Positions 16,226-24,635 of a stretch of DNA of 64,000 bases are shown piece by piece. The notes under the pieces are model-generated. The model had not been told where the DNA came from. It did not search any database and saw only the letters and a list, made by a program, of their open reading frames with translations. Source of the DNA: Candidatus Caldarchaeum subterraneum (GTDB lineage Archaea; Thermoproteota; Nitrososphaeria_A; Caldarchaeales; Caldarchaeaceae); the NCBI GenBank assembly GCA_000270325.1, contig BA000048.1, positions 211,041 through 275,040 of the forward strand. The letters are read 5' to 3'. Position 1 is the first letter of the stretch, and every line of letters starts with the position of its first letter. Made by a program: the position numbers and the translations under genes.

Positions 16226-17061
16226 TGGATAGTTTGGCTTCAGCCACTCTTGCTCTAACGGTGCACACGTTTCTGGAGGGGTTGCGGGCGAGATGGGTAA
16301 TAGTTTATACTTTGGTTTTCTTCATGCTGGCGATAAACGTGCCCATGATCGTCTTGATATCGGCGAGGTACCTGCCTCCAGATTATCTAGAAGCCTATCT
16401 AACGGGGCTGATGGCTCTCTCCTTCCCATTTCTACCTCTTCTATCGCTTCCACTAGCTGCGACCTCAATAGTTGATGAGAAAGAAAGCGGTTTACTGGAG
16501 TACATGCTGTCGAACCCGGTTTCGAGGCTGAGTTATCTGATGAGCAAGTTGGCTGGCTTGTTTCTCTCCACGACCCTTGTGGTAGTGGGCGGCTATCTAA
16601 TAGCGGCTTTTCTCTCCTATGGGATTAGAATAAACCAGATGGGCGCTATTCTTCCGCTACTAGGTTCGGCGATGCTCCTGAACACCATAATGCTTCTGCT
16701 AGGCCTCCTGATATCAATTGTCTCAAAAAGGAAAATAACAGCCATGATGATAGGCATATTTTTCTGGTTTATGTTCACCGTCCTCAGCGACATAGGCTCC
16801 CTAAGCATACTGGTGAGTATAGCTGGCGCAGCTCCCATCGTATTGTTTTTGACAGCGCTAAACCCAATAGAAGCAGCTAGGTTGCTGGGCATCTACGGAA
16901 CACGCAACGTCGGGTTCACGGAGCTCGGAAGCATTGGATTGATTTTGCGGCAGCTGATAGGCGAGGGAGCACCATTGTTTATCCTTAGCGTTCAGCTAAT
17001 GTGGGTTGGCTTGCTGCTGATTCTATGCATCAACATATTCATACGCTCCGAGATTCTCTAG
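16222..17061 (+). CDS. ABC-2 type permease (NosY-like)
   Basis: Membrane subunit of the exporter, 279 residues with about six helices. It carries the ABC-2 signature region EKESGLLEYMLSNPVSRLSYLMSKL after the second helix and the conserved TALNPIEAARLLGIYG near the C-terminus, both typical of NosY. The start is GTG 16222 or the next codon, ATG 16225, which overlaps the stop of the ATPase gene. The 3' end overlaps the convergent quinoprotein 3 gene by 23 bases. NosD and NosL partners are not nearby, so it is not a nitrous oxide reductase cluster. Confidence 0.82.
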   Translation: MMDSLASATLALTVHTFLEGLRARWVIVYTLVFFMLAINVPMIVLISARYLPPDYLEAYLTGLMALSFPFLPLLSLPLAATSIVDEKESGLLEYMLSNPVSRLSYLMSKLAGLFLSTTLVVVGGYLIAAFLSYGIRINQMGAILPLLGSAMLLNTIMLLLGLLISIVSKRKITAMMIGIFFWFMFTVLSDIGSLSILVSIAGAAPIVLFLTALNPIEAARLLGIYGTRNVGFTELGSIGLILRQLIGEGAPLFILSVQLMWVGLLLILCINIFIRSEIL

Positions 17062-18982
17062 ACCTTCTTAACACAAAGAACAGGCTTGTTAAAGCCGAGG
17101 CCGCTAAGACAACAACAATAACATACAGCACCCAGCCTCCACCGGAGAAATCTGCTATGTTAAGCTGCATCGTGACTGTTCTCGTGATGGTTGTATGTTC
17201 AGTGATGACTGAAACCGTTCCGTTTTGTTCCATATTCTTGGGTAAAAGTCTGAATGATGCAATGTAACCGGGGTCGGTGACTGAGCTCATGGCTATTATT
17301 ATACGCGGCCCACCCTCCACGTCGACGCCTACCGTTGCATGAGAGAGTGTGGTGCCTATTGCAGGTTTGCTGTATTTGATTTCGCCGTCTTTTTCTGAAA
17401 ATATGTAGAGTCCTGAAGAAGAAGTTTGAACAAGTACGATATCCGAGGCGGCTGAGATAAATGAGCTGCCCACACCCTCCAGCTTCTTCTCCCAGAGAAG
17501 ACGGCCTGTTGAGAGGTCAACCGAGTAAAGCATTAGGTTTGACTGCTGAGATTGGCTGAAGACGTTTTTAGACCTTAGCGGCGGCTTTACCTCGATGCTT
17601 TCGCTGTAGAGGGGAAATGCGTAGTAGACGCTTCGGCTGTTAGGGTTTACGGCATAGCTGAGCAAGGCTTTAGGAGGCGGGGAGACGGTGACTGTTTTTC
17701 CAACCTGAACACCGTATCCCATGTATGGCGTGTTCATCTGGTTTGTGTCGTGAATGCTTAACTGGGACAGGTTGCCTCCTGTATTGACAGGTGGTTCGAA
17801 CATCCAGAGCATTTGGCCTGTGTCTTTGTCAAGGGCGTAGAGAACCCCGTTGCCGCACAGCGCCAGCACGGTGTTCCCCACGAGGGAGACACCGCCGTTG
17901 CATCCGTAGCCCCAAACATCATGCGGAATGGCTTGAAATAGCCACAGAACCTCGCCCGTCTCAACTTTGAGCGCTAAAACGGAGGAGGAGGGTATGTTGG
18001 GTCCTCTTCTGCCCTCAGCGTCGAGGGAAGGCATCGGATGCGATACACCCACGTAAACAACTCCAGCGTCCTCATCTAAGGCCCATCCGTTCATCCAGCT
18101 AGCCATGACTCCTGCTTTGGGAGGCGAGCCAGCCGCCGCCATCCAGTCGTTTAGAAGCAGGTTTTCATCGAAAGCTTTTAGGTTCACCACATCGTCACCA
18201 TCCATAGCCCATGCGTATCTTGTGTTTTTCACAAAGTTTAACGTCCACTCTGGCGTGTTATGTGTCTGCGGCGGCATCAGGAAAATGCGCCAAACCCTTC
18301 TCACACCCTCCTGGCTCACTGCATATCCGTCGATAAACCCTCTGCCAGAGTTCTCAGTATCGGGGGAAGTGGAGCCTGTGATTAAGATGTTTCGCCTACT
18401 GTCGTAGGCTATGTTGACAGGTATGCCTCCGTATTTTCCTATGTTGCCGTCAACAGCCTCATTTGGCGTCAAGAGGTCTACGGCGTGGACAAGTCTTCCA
18501 GTGAAAGAGTCCAGTAAGTAGATTCTCTGCCAACTTGTTCCAACAACCAGCAGCTCGTCGCTCCCTGCCTTGACGAGTAGGACCTGATATATGTGACCAA
18601 GCCGTTCAGACGAGACGCTTGGGTTTAAAGCAGGCGGCGGCTGCAGCTCTATCGTCCAGAAAATCTTACCACCTCTCAGGTCGAAGGAATAGACAAGATA
18701 GCCGTTTGTCACAGCATAGCCGACTCCATACTTGACCAGTATAGGATGAGTCACTCCATGAATGCCTCCAACCCTTGAGGGCGGGACGGGGAGAAACCAC
18801 TCCTGAAAAAGCTCACCTACGTTGTCGCTTGAGAGACTCGATGCGTAGCTGTATTTCATGTTATGCGGGCCTGCTCCGGCTGAAAGCCATTCTCCGCCGG
18901 TTGTCTGAGAGTTTGCTGAACTGAACATTGTTAACAGCATGATTACCGACAAAACCAGAGCTAGAGCCCGCATCTTGCCCAT
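17039..18982 (-). CDS. Membrane-anchored PQQ-dehydrogenase homologue (quinoprotein 3), lacking catalytic Asp
   Basis: A propeller protein of 647 residues from ATG 18982 (662 from an ATG at 19027). The inner start gives a proper signal peptide, MGKMRALALVLSVIMLLTMF. Blades carry FDLRGGKIFW, LKVETGEVLW, LDKDTGQMLW and VDLSTGRLLW. A C-terminal membrane helix and RRSRESR tail follow. The active-site segment reads PHDVWGYGC: both aspartates expected in HDxxDxD are Gly. The Cys in this segment and a second Cys 15 residues later could form a disulfide. The metal-binding Glu position is Asp (SPDTENSGRG). Like quinoprotein 2 it may not be a normal dehydrogenase. It is divergent from the blue copper protein gene. 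Confidence 0.82.
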   Translation of the reverse strand: MGKMRALALVLSVIMLLTMFSSANSQTTGGEWLSAGAGPHNMKYSYASSLSSDNVGELFQEWFLPVPPSRVGGIHGVTHPILVKYGVGYAVTNGYLVYSFDLRGGKIFWTIELQPPPALNPSVSSERLGHIYQVLLVKAGSDELLVVGTSWQRIYLLDSFTGRLVHAVDLLTPNEAVDGNIGKYGGIPVNIAYDSRRNILITGSTSPDTENSGRGFIDGYAVSQEGVRRVWRIFLMPPQTHNTPEWTLNFVKNTRYAWAMDGDDVVNLKAFDENLLLNDWMAAAGSPPKAGVMASWMNGWALDEDAGVVYVGVSHPMPSLDAEGRRGPNIPSSSVLALKVETGEVLWLFQAIPHDVWGYGCNGGVSLVGNTVLALCGNGVLYALDKDTGQMLWMFEPPVNTGGNLSQLSIHDTNQMNTPYMGYGVQVGKTVTVSPPPKALLSYAVNPNSRSVYYAFPLYSESIEVKPPLRSKNVFSQSQQSNLMLYSVDLSTGRLLWEKKLEGVGSSFISAASDIVLVQTSSSGLYIFSEKDGEIKYSKPAIGTTLSHATVGVDVEGGPRIIIAMSSVTDPGYIASFRLLPKNMEQNGTVSVITEHTTITRTVTMQLNIADFSGGGWVLYVIVVVLAASALTSLFFVLRRSRESRSV

Positions 18983-19057
18983 GTAAATAACCAAAGCTAT
19001 TAAGCATTTCCAAAAATAACGGAACACTCAAATCAAACTGGTTCGGAGGCCCATTGA

Positions 19058-19450
19058 ATGGGGTTCGCTCGAATTTTGATGCTGGTGGCTGCTGCCGCGG
19101 TCACTGCTACAGCTTTATTCACCATCTTCTTTATGGTTGAGCAGTCTGAGGCTGGTGAAAAAACTACTACTGTTTACATGTATGAATACTACTTTTCCCC
19201 AGATGAAATCACAGTAGGGCGGAACGTGAAGGTTTTGATTGTTTTCGTCAACAACGGCACCTATCCACACAACGCTTACTTGAGTCAGGAGAAAAAGGAT
19301 TTGGCGCCCGTTCTTTATCCCGGCGACTCTGCGTCGGTCGAGCTTTTTTTCAGGGAAAGAGGTGTGTTCGAGGTTTTATGCACAGTGTCTTACCCGGCAC
19401 CGGTCAGCCATTATGAGTTGGGGATGCGTGCGAAAATCGTTGTGCGGTAG
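19058..19450 (+). CDS. Membrane-anchored blue (type 1) copper protein
   Basis: A 130-residue cupredoxin with an N-terminal membrane anchor or signal (about 4-26) and a beta-barrel domain. Type 1 copper ligands are visible as His71 in YPHNAY, Cys108 in EVLCTVSY, His118 in VSHYE and Met123 in LGMR, spaced as in plastocyanin/sulfocyanin-type proteins. A CuA site is excluded because there is only one Cys. A GGAGG ribosome-binding site lies about ten bases before the ATG. It is divergent from quinoprotein 3 and is a natural electron acceptor for the quinoproteins or donor to a terminal oxidase. No oxidase gene lies in the window. Confidence 0.82.
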   Translation: MGFARILMLVAAAAVTATALFTIFFMVEQSEAGEKTTTVYMYEYYFSPDEITVGRNVKVLIVFVNNGTYPHNAYLSQEKKDLAPVLYPGDSASVELFFRERGVFEVLCTVSYPAPVSHYELGMRAKIVVR

Positions 19451-19568
19451 ATGCAAGTCTGAGAAAATGGTATAGTTGGCATGCATTTCTCTTGACATTA
19501 ACTTTTTCTGTCGAGCTGAGCTTCCTTCACTGAAAAAGCTATGAACAGGTGCTTCGCCATTTACCTCC

Positions 19569-19985
19569 ATGGAGCTTAGATGGGTTGCGGTGGTTTTGTT
19601 GACGCTGTTTATCTGGGGGGTCTGGGGTGTTGTGGCTCGTGTGGGTGCTTCGGCGCTTGGTTGGCGGGACAGTGCAGCGGTCGCAGCAATAGGCCACATG
19701 ATAGTTTCCTTGATGTTCATAATTAGCTCAAGGGCCCAAGTTATTCCTGCCAGCCAAGCTTGGTTTGCTGCGCTTCTCGCGGGGGCCCTGGGCTTTCTCG
19801 GAGCAGTTGCCTTTTACCTCGCTTTAGACTTGAATCCGTCCTCCATAGTTGTTGTCGCCACATCGCTGTATCCCCTCGTAACACTGATTCTTTCCTACCT
19901 ATTTTTCAACGAGGCCCTCACACTGAGGCAGATTATCGGCGTAGCTTTCGCTCTCACCGCGCTGGTCCTTATCTCAGGCGAATAG
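19569..19985 (+). CDS. Single-domain EamA/DMT-type membrane protein
   Basis: A 138-residue protein with about five helices making one EamA domain, half the size of the usual ten-helix transporter. Typical end: ASSLYPLVTLILSYLFFNEALTLRQIIGVAFALTALVLI (as residues 98-136, paraphrased by the motif SLYPLVT...NEALTLRQ). Such single-domain proteins work as dimers. It lies just upstream of the aldehyde dehydrogenase gene on the same strand. Substrate unknown. The 118 bases before it (19451-19568) hold no visible feature beyond a short AT-rich stretch. Confidence 0.75.
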   Translation: MELRWVAVVLLTLFIWGVWGVVARVGASALGWRDSAAVAAIGHMIVSLMFIISSRAQVIPASQAWFAALLAGALGFLGAVAFYLALDLNPSSIVVVATSLYPLVTLILSYLFFNEALTLRQIIGVAFALTALVLISGE

Positions 19986-20021
19986 ACTCATGTTTAAAAT
20001 GTTCCAGTATGAGGAGAAGCC

Positions 20022-21464
20022 ATGAGCGTATTACCCAACTTCATAGCCGGCCAGTTTGCCGAATCCAAGTCATCGGAGAAAATTCCAGTCAAAAACCCCG
20101 CCTTTGACACAGACATCGCCTATGTTCCTGTAAGCACCGAGGAAGAGGTTGCTGCAGCCGTTGAAGCAGGGGTTGCTGCTTTTGAAAAGTTTCGGAAGAC
20201 AGCGCCCACGGAGAGGGTATCCTATCTGTTGAAGATTCGCGAGTTGATGATAAGGGATACTGAGCTGCTTGCTAAGATACTTGTGGACAACCATGGAAGA
20301 ACCTATGCCGAGGCTGTGGGAGAGGTTAAACGTAGTCTAGAAAACGTCGAGGCAGCGGCATCGCTTGCCTACACTTTGGCTAAGGGCGAGAAAATGGTCA
20401 ACATCTCTCCAGAGATAGACCAGGAGCTTATCAGGGAGCCGCTTGGCTGTTTCGCTGTGATTACGCCTTTCAACATCCCGCTGCACGCGTGGTCCTCCTA
20501 CGTGCCCTATGCTATAGCTCTTGGGGCCACTGTTGTTCTTAAGCCGAGTGAGGTAACGCCTGTTGTCGCTAACGAGGTGGCGCGGATTGTGAAGGAGGCC
20601 GGTGTTCCCGCCGGTGTAATGTCAGTTGTCCATGGAGACGGTAGAGTTGCGGAGAAGTTGGTCAGGCATCCTGATGTTCAGGGAGTGGGTTTCATCGGTT
20701 CCACGAAGACGGGGAAGTTTCTATATGAGCTGGCTGCGAAAGAGGGGAAGCGGGCGTCCATAAACGCAGGGGCCAAAAACCATCTTATTGTGATGCCTGA
20801 TGCAGACTTTGTGAAAACAGCTGATGCAGCTGTGTCATCTTTCTTCGGAATGTCGGGTCAACGGTGTCTGGCTGCCTCAAACCTTGTCGTTGTCAAGGGT
20901 GCTGAGAGGGTGGTTGACTTGGTGCGGGAAAGGTCGGCGCTCAAACTTGGATATGGAATGGATAAGGAGACTGAAATGGGGCCGATGGCATCAAGAGCTG
21001 GGCTTGAGAAGGTCATGAAATTTATCGAACTCGGTGAAGAGTATGGGAAGCTTCTTGTCGACGGAAGAAAGAACAAGCCTGTTAAGCCTTTGAACGGTTA
21101 CTTCGTGGGCCCAACAATTTTCACCGACATATCTCCAACCGCCCCGCTCGCCAAGGAGGAAATATTCGGCCCCGTCGTGTCAATTCTCCACGCTGAGAGC
21201 CTTGATGCAGCAATTGAGCTGATAAACAAAAACACGCCCTACGGCAACGCCGCATCAATTTTCACGTCAAACCCCAACACTGCCCGCCGATTTGTACTCG
21301 ACGTAAACGTGGGAAACGTGGGAGTAAACATAGGAGTTCCACAGCCCATGGCATATTTTCCACTCGGTGGAAGAAAGCAGTCCTTTTTCGGAACAGCGCA
21401 TAGCCGCGTCGACACCATAAGATTCTTTACAGAGCACAAGATTGTGACAACGAGGTGGTGGTGA
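20022..21464 (+). CDS. Aldehyde dehydrogenase, methylmalonate-semialdehyde type (MmsA-like)
   Basis: NAD-dependent aldehyde dehydrogenase, 480 residues. Catalytic Cys282 sits in GMSGQRCLA and the oxyanion Asn151 in PFNIPLHAW. LKPSE is at 173-177, and NAGAKNH (about 248-254) has Asn where most ALDHs have the general-base Glu. GQRCxA together with GAKNH is the hallmark of CoA-acylating methylmalonate-semialdehyde dehydrogenases. A GAGGAG ribosome-binding site precedes the ATG and a TTTAAAAT box lies at 19993-20000. Coupled by overlap to the Amino_synth-family gene. In this block it could oxidise the semialdehyde formed after ring cleavage by the enamidase-like enzyme; that link is inference. 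Confidence 0.88.
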   Translation: MSVLPNFIAGQFAESKSSEKIPVKNPAFDTDIAYVPVSTEEEVAAAVEAGVAAFEKFRKTAPTERVSYLLKIRELMIRDTELLAKILVDNHGRTYAEAVGEVKRSLENVEAAASLAYTLAKGEKMVNISPEIDQELIREPLGCFAVITPFNIPLHAWSSYVPYAIALGATVVLKPSEVTPVVANEVARIVKEAGVPAGVMSVVHGDGRVAEKLVRHPDVQGVGFIGSTKTGKFLYELAAKEGKRASINAGAKNHLIVMPDADFVKTADAAVSSFFGMSGQRCLAASNLVVVKGAERVVDLVRERSALKLGYGMDKETEMGPMASRAGLEKVMKFIELGEEYGKLLVDGRKNKPVKPLNGYFVGPTIFTDISPTAPLAKEEIFGPVVSILHAESLDAAIELINKNTPYGNAASIFTSNPNTARRFVLDVNVGNVGVNIGVPQPMAYFPLGGRKQSFFGTAHSRVDTIRFFTEHKIVTTRWW

Positions 21465-22072
21465 TGCCTGAGGCTGCACCCGGCGTAGCAATACGTAAAG
21501 TAGCTGTCTACGTTGACGAGGTTTTCATGGAGATGGGGAAAGGGCTGCAAAAGCCTGTGAGAAAAAGCGCCGCAGCAGCGGTGATAAAGAATCCTTACGC
21601 TGGCAGATACGTGGATGATTTGCAGCTGCTTATTGATGCGGGAGATTTCTTAGGCGGGTTTTTGGCGAGGAAGGCTCGCGAGGCGCTGGGTATCGCGCCG
21701 GCCGATGTGGAGAGTTACGGCAAAGCAGCTATAATCGGTCTAGGTGGTGAGCTTGAGCATGGCCACGCTATTCTTCATCCAAAGTTTGGCCGTGGTCTGC
21801 GCGAGGAATGCGGTGGACAGGATGTGTGCAAGGCCATAATTCCTTCATCGGCTAAGCTTGGGGCACCGGGCACGGCCATCGACGTCCCTCTGCATTATAA
21901 GAGAGCCGCCTTCGTAAGAAGCCACTACGACGCCGTGGAGGTTCGTGTTCCTGACGCGCCTTTACCCGATGAAATAGTTGTAATCGCCGCTGTAACCGAC
22001 TCGGGCAGGCCATTGCCGCGGATAGGGGGTTTGCGTAAAGAGGAGGTAAAGGGTGAGGATGGCCTTCGCTAG
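21464..22072 (+). CDS. Amino_synth (DUF1185) family protein
   Basis: A 202-residue soluble protein matching the Amino_synth/DUF1185 family by pattern. Features are IRKVAVYVDEVFMEMGKGLQ at the N-terminus, KNPYAGRYVDDL, GKAAIIGLGGELEHGHAILH in the middle, IPSSAKLGAPGTAIDVPLHYK, and a final DEIVVIAAVTDSGRPLPRIGG. The biochemical role of this family is not established. Members often lie beside catabolic dehydrogenases and branched-chain-type ABC importers, as here. The ATG overlaps the stop of the aldehyde dehydrogenase gene (21462-21464). Confidence 0.78.
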   Translation: MPEAAPGVAIRKVAVYVDEVFMEMGKGLQKPVRKSAAAAVIKNPYAGRYVDDLQLLIDAGDFLGGFLARKAREALGIAPADVESYGKAAIIGLGGELEHGHAILHPKFGRGLREECGGQDVCKAIIPSSAKLGAPGTAIDVPLHYKRAAFVRSHYDAVEVRVPDAPLPDEIVVIAAVTDSGRPLPRIGGLRKEEVKGEDGLR

Positions 22073-23037
22073 TAGAACCATGGTGCAACTTTTCTCTTCA
22101 CAAAGTCAACTATTCCATTTCGGAAGAAAGCAAGAAGAAGCATCAAAATCAAGCCGTAGAGGAGCTGAGTAAGCGGTCCCAGAAATCTCAAAGATTCGTT
22201 GACGACCGCTATGATGGCTGAGCCTATGTATGGGCCGAGGAGTGAAGTTCTGCCTCCGAGAATCACTATTATCTGCACAGGCAGGTCGATTGAGCCGAAT
22301 GCGTAGTATGATGGCGAAATTAGCTGTGAGAATAGGCCGTACAAGGCCCCTGAGAACCCTAGCAACGCTGATGCAAGCAAAGATGTCAAGGTCTTAACCC
22401 GCTGCACGTTAATCCCGACCAGCTCTGCACTCAGCTCATCGTCTATGATACATCTATACGCGTAGCCTGTTCTCGTGTAATAGATTAGATAGAACGCAAT
22501 CACTGTGACTATGAGTAGCGTGGTTAAGGCGATGTAGTAGTATCTCATGTAGTATGGTAAATTGTCTAAAAACAAGAGGCTAACTCCTCTTATCCTGAAA
22601 CCTGTCTCTCCGCCTGTCAAGTCGACTAGGCCTGTGACAAGGTTGCTGAACACAAGTGTGATGGCGAGGGTGAAAATTCCGGTAAAAATTGCGACGAGTT
22701 TGCGTCTCACGGAGAGGATGCTGACAGCCAAGCCGATGAATGCGACGACAACCGTTGATAATGCGACAGCCCCTACTGGCCCAGCTATACCGTCTCTCAG
22801 GATAATTCCTGTGATGTAGGCTCCTATTCCGGTGAAGGCGCCTATGCAGAGGAAGAGCTGTCGAGTGAATCCGAAGAGGAAGTTGAAGCTGTAGGCGAAT
22901 ATCGTGAAGAAAGTCATCTGCGCAAGTATGAAAACCGCATAGGGTGTGTTGATGAAGGGAAGGGGTAGTGCTATGTAGATGAGTATTAAAGCGGCCAGCA
23001 CATACAGCCTCGTTTTTACGTGTTTATCGGTCACCAT
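22069..23037 (-). CDS. livM: Branched-chain-type ABC transporter permease LivM
   Basis: Second permease of a HAAT-family importer, 322 residues, about nine helices. It carries the LivM pattern GFTRQLFLCIGAFTGIGAY near residues 54-72 and the conserved GGRTSLLGPYIGSA near 254-267. Last gene of a five-gene set transcribed binding protein, LivG, LivF, LivH, LivM. Start overlaps LivH by seven bases. The substrate is not necessarily an amino acid: family members also take up amides, aromatics and carboxylates, and the neighbouring catabolic genes favour a ring compound or its acid. Confidence 0.88.
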   Translation of the reverse strand: MVTDKHVKTRLYVLAALILIYIALPLPFINTPYAVFILAQMTFFTIFAYSFNFLFGFTRQLFLCIGAFTGIGAYITGIILRDGIAGPVGAVALSTVVVAFIGLAVSILSVRRKLVAIFTGIFTLAITLVFSNLVTGLVDLTGGETGFRIRGVSLLFLDNLPYYMRYYYIALTTLLIVTVIAFYLIYYTRTGYAYRCIIDDELSAELVGINVQRVKTLTSLLASALLGFSGALYGLFSQLISPSYYAFGSIDLPVQIIVILGGRTSLLGPYIGSAIIAVVNESLRFLGPLTQLLYGLILMLLLAFFRNGIVDFVKRKVAPWFY

Positions 23038-23903
23038 CTCTCACCAAGTATTCCATAGGGCCTTGTGAGCAGCAGCACCATGATGAGTATAAGCAGGGCG
23101 ACATATGCGAGATAGGTTCCCACGACGACGACAAGAAACGTGTAAACAACACCTATCACGAGTCCAGCGGCTATAGTTCCCGACACACTTCTTATTCCAC
23201 CCACCACAGTCACTAGCAAACCGAGTATAGTGAATTCGAGACCGCTCTCGGGAGCAACTGTGGCTATAATGCTTCTTACGATACCCGCCAAGCCAACTAA
23301 AACGCCGCCCACCATGAAAACAAGCATCCTATATTTTTTCACGCTTACACCAACCAGCAACGCCCCTGTCTCGTTCTGTGTAAGTGAGCGAATAGCCCGG
23401 CCGCTCCACGTTTTCTTTAGGAATAGATAGATGCCGAGAAGTATGACGGCCGATAAAACGCCCGCTAACAATTGTGCTGTTCTAAACGATAAGCCGAGAA
23501 CCTCTATGTTTGGAGTTGGCAGATTCACAGTCAAATAAGCAAGTGGAAAGGTGGTGATTATTCCGCTGTGCAGGAAAATCGAGAAAGCCAGGGTTATGTA
23601 GAGACCGAGCAACACTCTTTCCTCGCCCTCAAGCTTGTAAATGGGACTCAAGACTACACGGTCAAGAACAACCGCAACAGCAAGTGTAGCCGCGATACCC
23701 ACGATGAGCGCAAGCGGCAGCGGCAAGCCAAGCAACCCGGAAAGAACAGCTGCAGTTACTGTTGTGACTACAAGAAGTTCTCCATGCGCCAGATTGAGCA
23801 CGCCCGCCAAGCCGTATATCAGCGTCAGACCGGCTGCAATAAGGGATAGAACAAGGCCGAACACAACACCGTCTAGAAGGTATAGTATTATTGATGCAGC
23901 CAT
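23031..23903 (-). CDS. livH: Branched-chain-type ABC transporter permease LivH
   Basis: First permease of the importer, 290 residues and about eight helices. Typical LivH features are LYGLAGVLNLAHGELLVV near residues 29-46 and the GGIRSVSGTIAAGLVIGVV segment near 236-254. The start is directly after the LivF stop with no gap, so it is part of the same operon. The product forms the channel with LivM. Confidence 0.88.
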   Translation of the reverse strand: MAASIILYLLDGVVFGLVLSLIAAGLTLIYGLAGVLNLAHGELLVVTTVTAAVLSGLLGLPLPLALIVGIAATLAVAVVLDRVVLSPIYKLEGEERVLLGLYITLAFSIFLHSGIITTFPLAYLTVNLPTPNIEVLGLSFRTAQLLAGVLSAVILLGIYLFLKKTWSGRAIRSLTQNETGALLVGVSVKKYRMLVFMVGGVLVGLAGIVRSIIATVAPESGLEFTILGLLVTVVGGIRSVSGTIAAGLVIGVVYTFLVVVVGTYLAYVALLILIMVLLLTRPYGILGERW

Positions 23904-24635
23904 CTACATCCCCATGTATTTTCTCAGAAAAGTCCTAGAGTATACGGCTTCCTTGATGTCGCCTTCATACACGATGCGCCCGTTTGATAACACATAGCCT
24001 CTGTCGCTGAGCTGAGCAGCCTGCACGGTCCGCTGCTCTACAAGTAGTATGGAGAGCTCTCTCTTAGTCTCCATGAGTTTTCTCAATGCTTGGAAGATGG
24101 TTTTCACGAGGAGTGGTGCCAGCCCTGTTGATGGTTCGTCCAATAGAAGTAGCTTCGAGTCCGTCATCAGTGCTCTTCCTATGGCAAGCATCTGCTGCTC
24201 GCCTCCGCTCATGGTGCCAGCCTTCTGAGACGCCCGCTCCTTCAGCTTAGGGAAGATGCTGTAAACCATTTCAAGGTTTTCGTCTAATTTTTGGCGGGCC
24301 CGTTTGTTGAAGGCGCCGAGTAAGAGGTTTTCGTGAACAGTCATCAGCGGGAAAAGCTCTTTCTCAGCTAAGGCAAGAGCCACACCTTCTTCGACAATTT
24401 TCTCCGGAGGCTGGCCGTCAATCCTTTTCCCTTCAAGCAGAACTTTTCCTTTCTTGGGTTTTATGATTCCCGCGATTGTTTTTAGCAGAGTGGTTTTGCC
24501 TGCTCCGTTGGGGCCAAGCACCGCCACCACCTCGCCCTTCTCCACAGTCAGCGAAACATTCCAGAGAACCTGTATGTCGCCGTATCCCGAGTCCAAGCCC
24601 TCAAGCTGAAGAAGGCTCGGCAACCCCTCTCTCAC
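23904..24635 (-). CDS. livF: Branched-chain-type ABC transporter ATPase LivF
   Basis: Small ATPase of the importer, about 243 residues from GTG 24635. The frame is open to a TTG at 24653, and a TTG at 24623 gives the most family-like N-terminus (LPSLLQLEGLDSGYGDIQVL). Walker A GPNGAGKTT, signature MSGGEQQML, Walker B LLLLDEP and the LivF-typical STGLAPLLVKTIF are present. Its 5' end overlaps the end of LivG by up to 53 bases, so the start is uncertain, but coupled translation is clear. Confidence 0.88.
   Translation of the reverse strand: MREGLPSLLQLEGLDSGYGDIQVLWNVSLTVEKGEVVAVLGPNGAGKTTLLKTIAGIIKPKKGKVLLEGKRIDGQPPEKIVEEGVALALAEKELFPLMTVHENLLLGAFNKRARQKLDENLEMVYSIFPKLKERASQKAGTMSGGEQQMLAIGRALMTDSKLLLLDEPSTGLAPLLVKTIFQALRKLMETKRELSILLVEQRTVQAAQLSDRGYVLSNGRIVYEGDIKEAVYSRTFLRKYMGM

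Noticed and set aside
15311-17061. Nitrous oxide reductase cluster
   Set aside because: NosF/NosY-like genes are present, but no nosZ, nosD or nosL is in the window.
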